Shown here piece by piece: positions 57,692 through 64,000 of a stretch of DNA of 64,000 nucleotides. The stretch is from Pseudomonas sp. PD9R. GTDB lineage: Bacteria; Pseudomonadota; Gammaproteobacteria; Pseudomonadales; Pseudomonadaceae. The notes under the pieces are model-generated. The model ran no database searches, was not told where the DNA came from, and saw only the letters and a list, made by a program, of their open reading frames with translations. The stretch is taken from NCBI RefSeq assembly GCF_019200975.1, contig NZ_JAHTMR010000002.1:293679-357678 (forward strand). The letters run 5' to 3'. A program made the position numbers and the translations under genes. Every line of letters begins with the position of its first letter. Position 1 is the stretch's first letter.

Positions 57692-58549
57692 GTGAGTCTC
57701 ACAGTCATTGCGCAGCGTATGGGTAAAACGAGCTTTCAGCGCCTGGTGACTGGCCTTGTCTTGAGCACCTTGCTGGTCGGATGTTCCAGCAATAAATCCA
57801 GCGATGTACGCGTAGTCGATCGCAACAATGTCGCCCCTCAGCGTCCGGTAGTGACGACCGGGCAGTACGTGGTTCGCCCCAAAGACACCCTGTTCTCCAT
57901 CGCCTTTCGTTACGGCTGGGACTACAAGGCGCTGGCGGCACGCAACAACATTCCTGAGCCTTACACGATCCACCCGGGTCAGACGATTCGCTTCGATGGA
58001 CGCACCGGTTCAACGTCGACAGCGGTGGTCAGTTCGTCCAGTTCGTCGCCTTCGTCCTCGAGTAAAACCACGGTCATTCGTCGTCCGGTAGACGGTGGCA
58101 CCACGACCACACCGGTGGTTGTACCGTCCGTCGCCAACAAGCCGGCACCCGCTCCAATGCCTCCAGCAGGCCCGGCCCCGACCGGCTGGGGATGGCCTTC
58201 TAATGGCATTTTGATTGGAAAATTCTCTTCAAACGGTAGTTTGAATAAAGGAATTGATATCGCCGGGGATTTGGGACAGCCTGTTTTAGCTGCGTCTGAT
58301 GGGACGGTGGTATACGCCGGGAGTGGCTTAAGGGGCTACGGCGAATTAGTGATCATCAAACACAGTGAAACCTACGTTAGTGCCTACGGACATAACCGCA
58401 GGCTGTTGGTTCGGGAGGGGCAGCAGGTCAAGGTCGGACAGACAATTGCCGAAATGGGGTCAACGGGTACAGACCGGGTGAAGCTGCATTTTGAGATTCG
58501 CCGCCAAGGTAAACCTGTAGATCCGCTGCAATTCCTGCCACGTCGTTGA
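57692..58549 (+). CDS. nlpD: Lipoprotein NlpD (LysM plus degenerate M23)
   Basis: A protein of 285 residues from GTG 57692, which has AAAGGGAG upstream. The lipobox LLVGC puts the lipid at Cys31. A LysM domain (YVVRPKDTLFSIAFRY) follows, then a Ser/Thr/Pro-rich linker, then an M23-like domain. There the usual zinc histidine is missing (NKGIDIAG) and the HxH motif reads KLHFEI, so the protein should not cut the wall itself but activate an amidase, as E. coli NlpD does for AmiC. A 28% GC patch at 58201-58260 probably contains rpoS promoter sequence. Confidence 0.95.
   Translation: MSLTVIAQRMGKTSFQRLVTGLVLSTLLVGCSSNKSSDVRVVDRNNVAPQRPVVTTGQYVVRPKDTLFSIAFRYGWDYKALAARNNIPEPYTIHPGQTIRFDGRTGSTSTAVVSSSSSSPSSSSKTTVIRRPVDGGTTTTPVVVPSVANKPAPAPMPPAGPAPTGWGWPSNGILIGKFSSNGSLNKGIDIAGDLGQPVLAASDGTVVYAGSGLRGYGELVIIKHSETYVSAYGHNRRLLVREGQQVKVGQTIAEMGSTGTDRVKLHFEIRRQGKPVDPLQFLPRR
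58201..58260 (+). promoter_or_regulatory. AT-rich patch in nlpD, expected rpoS promoter region
   Basis: Counted GC is 17 of 60 bases, against about 60% around it. In Pseudomonas the main rpoS promoter lies inside nlpD a few hundred bases before rpoS; this patch is about 390-450 bases before. Several TTGA-type and TATA-like hexamers are present, but I cannot choose among them. Confidence 0.4.
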
Positions 58550-58652
58550 TCGCTTACCAGCCTGTTCCATCGTAGAGGGGACAGGCTCCAGCGTTGCCAA
58601 GGATAAAGGCGCCGCTTGAGCTTGAGGTCGAACTCACCAAAGGACTATAACA

Positions 58653-59660
58653 ATGGCTCTCAGTAAAGAAGTGCCGGAGTTTGACATCGACGATGAGGTT
58701 CTCCTGATGGAGACCGGCATCGGTACGGATTCGATGTCGAATGATGAAGGGGCGGCTCCACCTTCCGTTCGTGCCAAATCCAAACACTCCGCTTCGCTAA
58801 AGCAACACAAATACATCGACTACACGCGGGCACTTGATGCCACGCAGTTGTATCTCAATGAAATCGGTTTCTCCCCTCTGTTGTCTCCCGAAGAAGAAGT
58901 TCATTTTGCGCGCCTGTCGCAAAGTGGCGATCCGGCCGGGCGCAAACGCATGATCGAAAGTAACCTGCGGCTGGTGGTGAAAATCGCCCGGCGTTACGTC
59001 AATCGTGGCCTGTCGCTGCTCGACCTGATCGAAGAGGGCAACCTCGGGCTGATCCGGGCGGTGGAGAAGTTTGACCCCGAGCGCGGCTTCCGCTTTTCGA
59101 CCTATGCGACCTGGTGGATTCGTCAGACCATCGAGCGCGCGATCATGAATCAGACCCGGACCATCCGGTTGCCGATCCATGTGGTCAAAGAGCTCAACGT
59201 GTACCTGCGGGCCGCACGGGAGCTGACGCAAAAACTCGACCATGAACCCTCACCCGAAGAAATTGCCAACCTGCTGGAAAAACCGGTAGGTGAGGTCAAG
59301 CGCATGCTGGGCCTTAACGAGCGGGTTTCTTCGGTCGACGTCTCGCTGGGTCCGGATTCGGATAAAACCCTGCTGGACACCCTTACCGACGATCGTCCCA
59401 CCGATCCGTGCGAACTGTTGCAAGACGACGACCTGTCCCAGAGCATCGATCAATGGCTCTCGGAGTTGACCGACAAGCAACGCGAAGTGGTTATCCGCCG
59501 CTTCGGCCTGCGCGGCCACGAGAGCAGCACGCTTGAAGACGTGGGCCTGGAAATTGGCCTGACCCGGGAGCGGGTCAGACAGATTCAGGTTGAAGGCTTG
59601 AAGCGTCTTCGGGAGATCCTGGAGAAGAATGGCCTGTCTAGCGAATCGCTGTTTCAATAA
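58653..59660 (+). CDS. rpoS: RNA polymerase sigma factor RpoS
   Basis: Sigma-S of 335 residues, the stationary-phase and general-stress sigma factor. Region 1.2 starts near 55 ([16 protein letters not shown]), region 2 with the -10 contacts is [25 protein letters not shown], region 3 follows, and region 4.2 ([27 protein letters not shown]) reads the -35. The C-terminus is normal, so no truncation. The leader from nlpD to the ATG is about 100 bases, with AAAGGA ahead of the start. Confidence 0.98.
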   Translation: MALSKEVPEFDIDDEVLLMETGIGTDSMSNDEGAAPPSVRAKSKHSASLKQHKYIDYTRALDATQLYLNEIGFSPLLSPEEEVHFARLSQSGDPAGRKRMIESNLRLVVKIARRYVNRGLSLLDLIEEGNLGLIRAVEKFDPERGFRFSTYATWWIRQTIERAIMNQTRTIRLPIHVVKELNVYLRAARELTQKLDHEPSPEEIANLLEKPVGEVKRMLGLNERVSSVDVSLGPDSDKTLLDTLTDDRPTDPCELLQDDDLSQSIDQWLSELTDKQREVVIRRFGLRGHESSTLEDVGLEIGLTRERVRQIQVEGLKRLREILEKNGLSSESLFQ

Positions 59661-59681
59661 GCATTTCGCCTGATAGTTAAC

Positions 59682-59709
59682 AAAAGCCTCGACTCGTTCG
59701 GGGCTTTTT
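59682..59709 (+). terminator. Intrinsic terminator of rpoS
   Basis: Stem AAAAGCCTCGA / TTCGGGGCTTTTT (one mismatch) with TTTTT, 22 bases after the rpoS stop. Confidence 0.8.
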
Positions 59710-59768
59710 GTTGCCTGGAAATAGGGGGGCGTATCTGCCAACATCACCTCAGGTTTGTGGTCTCGCGT

Positions 59769-59786
59769 TGTAAGTCATCGCTTACT
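59769..59786. promoter_or_regulatory. GacA upstream activating sequence of rsmZ
   Basis: TGTAAG-TCATCG-CTTACT fits the consensus TGTAAG-N6-CTTACA of GacA targets, with one mismatch. It lies 191 bases before the likely rsmZ start, the distance known for Pseudomonas rsmZ. A third half-site, GTAAG at 59793-59797, makes an additional outward CTTAC-N7-GTAAG pair. Confidence 0.88.
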
Positions 59787-59924
59787 CCTTGCGTAAGTGT
59801 TCGTTATTTTTACACTGTGGCAGGCCGTCGTTATTCACGGTTAGCGCCATTATCTATCTGAAAAATAAGTGAATTTTTACAAGCTTTCGGCATGTGACAA
59901 GCATTTTTGTCGCTGAATGCCGAT

Positions 59925-59951
59925 TGCTCTTGCCGGGGAACGCATTAGTAT
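59925..59951 (+). promoter_or_regulatory. rsmZ core promoter
   Basis: TAGTAT at 59946-59951 is the -10, eight bases before the RNA start; the weak -35 TTGCTC at 59925-59930 (15-base spacer) fits a promoter that needs GacA. The rest of the 300-base gap from rpoS (59661-59959) holds the rpoS terminator, the GacA site and an AT-rich stretch at 59855-59885. Confidence 0.6.
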
Positions 59952-59959
59952 CTGGGTTG

Positions 59960-60088
59960 TGTCGACGGACCGACACGCCCTTCAAGGATGAGGGGAACGG
60001 ACATCGCAGGAAGCGATTCATCAGGACGATGAAAAGGAATACAGGGAATAGGGAAAAAATGTGGGCGGGTCAAACCGCCCCTTTTTTT
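59960..60088 (+). ncRNA. rsmZ: Small regulatory RNA RsmZ
   Basis: An RNA of about 129 bases that starts TGTCGACGGACCGACA, a hairpin with GGA in its loop, as in known RsmZ. At least seven GGA motifs follow, the binding sites by which RsmZ titrates the translational repressors RsmA and RsmE. The end is the terminator stem GGGCGGG / CCGCCC (60063-60080) with seven T. Placement between rpoS and fdxA is as in other Pseudomonas. Its promoter has the GacA site, so GacS/GacA controls it; products are biofilm, secondary-metabolite and exoenzyme genes freed from Rsm repression. Confidence 0.95.
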
Positions 60089-60102
60089 GCCCTTAAAAAA
60101 GC

Positions 60103-60128
60103 AAAAAGGCCCTTGTGGGGCCTTTTTT
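60103..60128. terminator. Bidirectional terminator between rsmZ and fdxA
   Basis: Stem AAAAAGGCCC / GGGCCTTTTT with a loop of about four to five bases, flanked by A and T runs, so it works on both strands. It is the transcript end of fdxA (minus strand) and a back-up for rsmZ. Confidence 0.8.
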
Positions 60129-60144
60129 GGGAACGCGGGGGTAA

Positions 60145-60483
60145 TCAGCGTTCGAGATCTTTGAGCTTGCTGCCTACAGATTTGTTAAGCACGCGATCAA
60201 ACGCTTCTGCATCAGGCAACGAATCTTTCTTCTCGGTGATGTTCGGCCAGATTTCAGCAAGATCAACGTTGAGCTGAATGAATTCCTGCATGTCTTCCGG
60301 GACTTCATCTTCGGAGAAGATGGCCACGGCAGGGCATTCTGGTTCGCACAGTGCGCAGTCGATGCACTCATCCGGGTGAATCACCAGGAAATTCGGGCCT
60401 TCGTAAAAGCAGTCCACCGGACAGACTTCTACGCAGTCGGTGTACTTGCACTTGATGCAGTTGTCGGTGACGACGAAGGTCAT
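60145..60483 (-). CDS. fdxA: Seven-iron ferredoxin FdxA
   Basis: A ferredoxin of 112 residues with two clusters. The N-terminal part ([18 protein letters not shown]) is the 3Fe-4S type with an aspartate-containing spacer, the second ([16 protein letters not shown]) a 4Fe-4S site. It is an electron carrier whose partner is not known. The ATG at 60483 (MTFVVTDNC) has AGGAG upstream; longer starts are not conserved. Confidence 0.95.
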   Translation of the reverse strand: MTFVVTDNCIKCKYTDCVEVCPVDCFYEGPNFLVIHPDECIDCALCEPECPAVAIFSEDEVPEDMQEFIQLNVDLAEIWPNITEKKDSLPDAEAFDRVLNKSVGSKLKDLER

Positions 60484-60624
60484 TTCTAATTTTCTCCTCA
60501 GGCGCGGCTTGCTGCGCCCCTTCACGTAGGGGTCGCAAGGTTTGGGAGCGATAGTCTGCAGGCCAGGCTATAACCTGCAGCATCCCAAACCGCGCGAGAT
60601 TCTAACAGCTTGCAAGCTTATGCG

Positions 60625-63204
60625 TTAGATCCGTGTCTTTAGTGTATAGAGCATTTCGAGTGCACGGCGCGGTGTCATATCGTCCAGGTCCAGTTTGGTC
60701 AGTTCATCCAGCACCGGATGCGGCAGACTGGCGAACATGTCGCTCTGCTGTGGGGCGGCCGGTTTGCCTTTGACTGGCTTTGGCGCTTCATGCGGCAGGG
60801 CGGTGTCTTCCAGTCGGCTCAAATGCTCTCGGGCGCGCACGATCACTTCGCTTGGTACGCCGGCCAGCTGTGCAACCGCCAGGCCGTAGCTTTGGCTGGC
60901 AGGCCCAGGCAGCACGTGGTGCAAGAACACGATGCGCTCGTTGTGCTCGGTGGCATTGAGGTGCACGTTGGCCACCAGCGGTTGAGCCTCCGGCAGGACC
61001 GTCAGTTCAAAGTAGTGTGTGGCGAATAGTGTGTAGGCCCGCAGATGCGCCAGGCGCTCCGCCGCGGCCCACGCCAGGGACAGGCCGTCGAAGGTGCTGG
61101 TGCCTCGTCCGACTTCGTCCATCAGCACCAGACTGCGCTCGGTGGCGTTATGCAGGATGTTCGCGGTTTCGCTCATTTCGACCATGAAGGTCGAGCGTCC
61201 ACCGGCCAGGTCATCGCTGGATCCGATCCGGGTGAAGATCCGGTCGACCAGCGACAATTCGCAACTGGCGGCGGGCACAAAGCTGCCGATGTGTGCCAAT
61301 AGCACGATCAAGGCGGTTTGACGCATGTAGGTGGATTTACCGCCCATGTTCGGCCCCGTGATCACCAGCATGCGCGTGTTGTCATCAAGACTCAGGTCGT
61401 TGGCCACGAAAGGCGTGGTCAGCACTTGCTCAACCACCGGGTGACGGCCCTGGGTGATGCGCATGCATGGCTCGCTGACGAAGCGCGGGCAGTTGAGGTC
61501 GAGGTTCAGTGCTCGTTCGGCCAGGTTGCTCAAAACGTCCAGCTCAGCCAGTGCGGCAGCGGTATCCTGCAGTGGTGGCAACTGGGAGATCAGGTCTTCA
61601 AGCAAGGCTTCGTAAAGCATCTTTTCACGAGCCAGGGCACGGCTCTTGGCTGACAGCGCCTTGTCCTCGAAGGCTTTCAGTTCCGGCGTAATAAAACGCT
61701 CGGCACCCTTGAGCGTTTGTCGGCGGATGTAATCAGCCGGTGCCGATTCGGCTTGTTTGCTTGGCAGTTCGATGAAGTAACCGTGAATGCGGTTGTAACC
61801 GACCTTCAGGTGCGACAGGCCGGTGCGAGCTTTTTCGCGGGCTTCGAGGTCGATCAGGAATTGCCCGGCGTTCTCGCTGAGTGATTGCAGATCATCGAGT
61901 TCGATGTCGTAACCGGTCTTCAAGACGCCGCCGTCGCGGATCACCGCTGGCGGGTTGTCGATGATGGCCTTTTCCAGCAGCGCCGCGAGTTCCGGATAGG
62001 TGCTGGTGGTGGTTGCCAGTTGATTGAGGTGCGGTGCTTCAAGCTCGGTCATTGCTTCTTGCAACTGCGGCAGTGCGCCGAGTGCATCGCGCAAGCGCGC
62101 AAGGTCACGCGGGCGCGCATTGCGCAGGCCGATCCGCGCAAGAATCCGCTCGATATCGCCGATTTCCTTGAGTTGCGGTTGCAGCTTCTCGAATCGATAG
62201 CCGTCAAGCAGGCAGGTGATCGACGTCTGGCGTGCCAGCAGTACCTTCAGATCACGCAGCGGGCGGTTTAGCCAGCGGGTCAGCAAGCGACTGCCCATGG
62301 CCGTCTGGCAACGATCGACCACCGATTGCAGCGTGTTATCGCGACCGCCGGCCAGGTTGGTGTCGAGTTCCAGATTGCGGCGGCTGGCGCCGTCCAGCAC
62401 CACGGTGTCGTCCAGGCGTTCGTGGCGCAGGCTGCGCAGATGCGGCAGGGCGGTGCGCTGGGTTTCTTTCGCATAGGCCAGCAGGCATCCGGCGGCACCG
62501 ATGGCCAGGGTCAGGTTCTCACAACCGAAACCTTTCAGGTCCTGGGTGGAGAATTGTTGGCAAAGACTCTTCAGCGCCGAGTCGCGCTCAAAATCCCACG
62601 GCGCACGGCGACGGACCCCACGGCGTTTTTCCGCCGGTAGATCCTTTGGCCAGTCATCCGGGATCAAAAGCTCCACCGGGTTGACCCGCTCCAGTTCCGC
62701 CAGCAGATTTTCCCAACCCTTGATTTCCAGCACGCTGAAGTTGCCGCTGGTGATGTCCAGCACTGCCAGGCCGAACAGGCGCTCGTCGCCCAACACGGCG
62801 GCGATCAAGTTGTCCCGGCGCTCATCCAGCAAGGCCTCATCACTCACTGTACCCGGCGTGATGATCCGTACGACCTGACGATCAACCGGTCCTTTGCTGG
62901 TGGCCGGATCGCCAACCTGCTCACAGATCACCACCGACTCACCGAGCTTCACCAGTTTCGCCAGATAACCTTCAGCGGCATGGTAAGGAATCCCACACAT
63001 CGGGATTGCCTGACCTGCCGACTGCCCACGGGCGGTCAGGGTGATGTCCAGCAGCTTGGCGGCCTTCTTCGCGTCTTCGTAGAAGATCTCGTAGAAGTCA
63101 CCCATGCGGTAGAACATCAACTGATCTGGGTGCTGGTTTTTCAGACGCCAGTACTGCTGCATCATCGGCGTGTGGGAGGACAGGTCGGAGAGGGCTTTAT
63201 TCAT
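60625..63204 (-). CDS. mutS: DNA mismatch repair protein MutS
   Basis: MutS of 859 residues, which detects mismatches and starts repair with MutL. The mismatch-binding F-x-E is in [11 protein letters not shown] near residue 35. The ATPase P-loop [11 protein letters not shown] has Lys623, with Walker [18 protein letters not shown] after it. Full length, no lesions seen. It is divergent from the repressor at the window edge. Confidence 0.98.
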   Translation of the reverse strand: MNKALSDLSSHTPMMQQYWRLKNQHPDQLMFYRMGDFYEIFYEDAKKAAKLLDITLTARGQSAGQAIPMCGIPYHAAEGYLAKLVKLGESVVICEQVGDPATSKGPVDRQVVRIITPGTVSDEALLDERRDNLIAAVLGDERLFGLAVLDITSGNFSVLEIKGWENLLAELERVNPVELLIPDDWPKDLPAEKRRGVRRRAPWDFERDSALKSLCQQFSTQDLKGFGCENLTLAIGAAGCLLAYAKETQRTALPHLRSLRHERLDDTVVLDGASRRNLELDTNLAGGRDNTLQSVVDRCQTAMGSRLLTRWLNRPLRDLKVLLARQTSITCLLDGYRFEKLQPQLKEIGDIERILARIGLRNARPRDLARLRDALGALPQLQEAMTELEAPHLNQLATTTSTYPELAALLEKAIIDNPPAVIRDGGVLKTGYDIELDDLQSLSENAGQFLIDLEAREKARTGLSHLKVGYNRIHGYFIELPSKQAESAPADYIRRQTLKGAERFITPELKAFEDKALSAKSRALAREKMLYEALLEDLISQLPPLQDTAAALAELDVLSNLAERALNLDLNCPRFVSEPCMRITQGRHPVVEQVLTTPFVANDLSLDDNTRMLVITGPNMGGKSTYMRQTALIVLLAHIGSFVPAASCELSLVDRIFTRIGSSDDLAGGRSTFMVEMSETANILHNATERSLVLMDEVGRGTSTFDGLSLAWAAAERLAHLRAYTLFATHYFELTVLPEAQPLVANVHLNATEHNERIVFLHHVLPGPASQSYGLAVAQLAGVPSEVIVRAREHLSRLEDTALPHEAPKPVKGKPAAPQQSDMFASLPHPVLDELTKLDLDDMTPRRALEMLYTLKTRI

Positions 63205-63341
63205 TGGAGATCTGGAAAGCTCGTTGAAAGGTGTAGGGCAAAAGTGGGGTTTGCGCCCGGCTTTTCCGCAATGGGCGCAAGATTAACATGGCCGGTCAGT
63301 CGGACGCAGGCACGAACGCTACGCGGTCTGTTTCAGCTGGT

Positions 63342-63410
63342 TTATGCATTTGTTATGCAAATCGGCATTTGTCTTCTGTGTGAAGAACAAGCAATATGCG
63401 CGTTATGCAA
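63342..63410. promoter_or_regulatory. TTATGCA repeats before and over the repressor start
   Basis: TTATGCA occurs at 63342 and TTATGCAA at 63353 and 63403. The first two are 11 bases apart (one helical turn); the third lies 50 bases on, just inside the gene. ATTTG-TTATG-CAAAT around 63349-63363 is also a perfect inverted repeat. They may be operator sites of the repressor; that is inference. Confidence 0.45.
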
Positions 63411-64000
63411 AAACGCAATGTTTCAACCGTCTTAAGAGCACTGCTCGATCAGCACGGGATCTCCCCCACGGAGCTTCACCGTCGCACCGGCGTGCCTCAA
63501 TCCACGCTCTCGCGGATTCTCAGCGCGAAGATCGTCGACCCTTCGGATAAGCATATTTCGAAGATCGCCGAATACTTCGCCGTGAGCACCGATCAGTTGC
63601 GCGGCCGCGCGGATGTTGTGCCGGCTACCAGTACCGGACGCGATGAGTTGCATTCGGAACTCAAGGATATAAGTCTGTGGGACGACGATACGCCAGTCGA
63701 TGACGACGAGGTGTCGGTTCCCTTTCTTCGCGAGGTTGAATTGGCTGCGGGATCAGGGCGATTCGTCATCGAAGAGAGTGAGCGCTCTAGCCTGCGCTTT
63801 GGAAAGCGCAGCTTGCGCCATAACGGTGTACAGTTCGACCAGGCCAAATGCGTGACGGTACGCGGCAACAGCATGCTGCCGGTGCTGCGCGACGGAGCGA
63901 CGGTCGGGGTCAATGCCGGCAAGTGCGGGATTGGCGACATCATTGATGGCGACCTTTATGCAATCAACCACAACGGCCAGTTGCGGGTGAAACAGCTTTA
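63396..64000 (+). CDS. LexA/CI-type self-cleaving repressor (S24), PrtR-like, 3' end outside window
   Basis: 201 residues are visible and the frame stays open. An N-terminal helix-turn-helix (ISPTELHRRTGVPQSTLSRIL) is followed by a linker and an S24 domain: Ala118-Gly119 in ELAAGSG as the cut site, Ser159 in GNSMLPVLRDG and Lys199 in LRVKQL as the catalytic pair. All three key parts are present, so RecA-stimulated self-cleavage on DNA damage is expected. In this group the mutS-cinA interval carries tailocin (R-type pyocin-like) clusters led by such a PrtR-like gene. ATG 63396 or 63405 may start it. Confidence 0.9.
   Translation, partial: MRVMQKRNVSTVLRALLDQHGISPTELHRRTGVPQSTLSRILSAKIVDPSDKHISKIAEYFAVSTDQLRGRADVVPATSTGRDELHSELKDISLWDDDTPVDDDEVSVPFLREVELAAGSGRFVIEESERSSLRFGKRSLRHNGVQFDQAKCVTVRGNSMLPVLRDGATVGVNAGKCGIGDIIDGDLYAINHNGQLRVKQL

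Overview
The window is a piece of a Pseudomonas chromosome, most like the P. fluorescens group. Three things point there. The gene order from dapC-glnD-map through rpsB-tsf-pyrH-frr-uppS-cdsA-dxr-rseP-bamA to nlpD-rpoS-rsmZ-fdxA-mutS is the classic Pseudomonas order. The proteins closely match Pseudomonas versions (NdvB-type glucosyltransferase, CapB-type cold-shock protein, long DapD). The intergenic spaces carry large palindromic repeats typical of fluorescent pseudomonads. No rRNA, tRNA, CRISPR array or insertion sequence was found.

Layout. 1-21 kb is a mosaic of single genes and short operons: the end of an RND efflux pump, a Fic AMPylase-family gene with a striking palindrome over its start, a DUF4197 protein, two YbaY-family proteins, plsB, capB, a small unknown gene, dapE-rlmA, ndvB, tcdA facing csdA-csdE, dapD, an ArsC-like gene, a CPA1 antiporter, and an orphan low-GC astacin-like metallopeptidase before dapC. 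21-44.5 kb is dense housekeeping DNA: nitrogen sensing (glnD), translation (map, rpsB, tsf, frr), UMP kinase, isoprenoid and phospholipid synthesis (uppS, cdsA, dxr), envelope proteolysis and outer-membrane assembly (rseP, bamA, skp), lipid A synthesis (lpxD-fabZ-lpxA-lpxB), rnhB, dnaE and accA. 44.5-57.5 kb holds tilS, pyrG-kdsA-eno-ftsB-ispD, a LysR regulator divergent from the formaldehyde-detoxification pair frmA-fghA, then ispF-truD-surE-pcm. 57.7-64 kb holds nlpD-rpoS, the Gac-controlled small RNA rsmZ, fdxA, mutS and, at the right edge, the start of a LexA/CI-type self-cleaving repressor. The mutS-cinA interval is a known site of tailocin (phage-tail bacteriocin) clusters in this group, so this repressor probably marks the left end of one.

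How the genes connect. Three enzymes of the succinylase branch of diaminopimelate/lysine synthesis (dapD, dapC, dapE) lie within 13 kb. The sulfur-relay trio csdA-csdE-tcdA forms a convergent unit. Four isoprenoid genes (dxr, ispD, ispF, uppS) and most of the early lipid A pathway (lpxA, lpxD, lpxB, fabZ, kdsA) lie beside the outer-membrane assembly genes.

Non-coding structure. Seven copies of one palindromic repeat family plus two related palindromes occupy gene ends in 1-21.3 kb and 44.5-51.5 kb and are absent between. Arm variants match within a copy, and two copies overlap the stop codon of the gene before them. There is an intrinsic-terminator-like hairpin just before plsB, another touching the ispF start codon, a structured rpsB leader, a GacA-type upstream element before rsmZ, and a 28% GC patch inside nlpD where the rpoS promoter is expected. 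The best candidates for something new are the Fic gene with its operator-like palindrome, the orphan metallopeptidase, and the edge repressor with its repeated TTATGCA sites.
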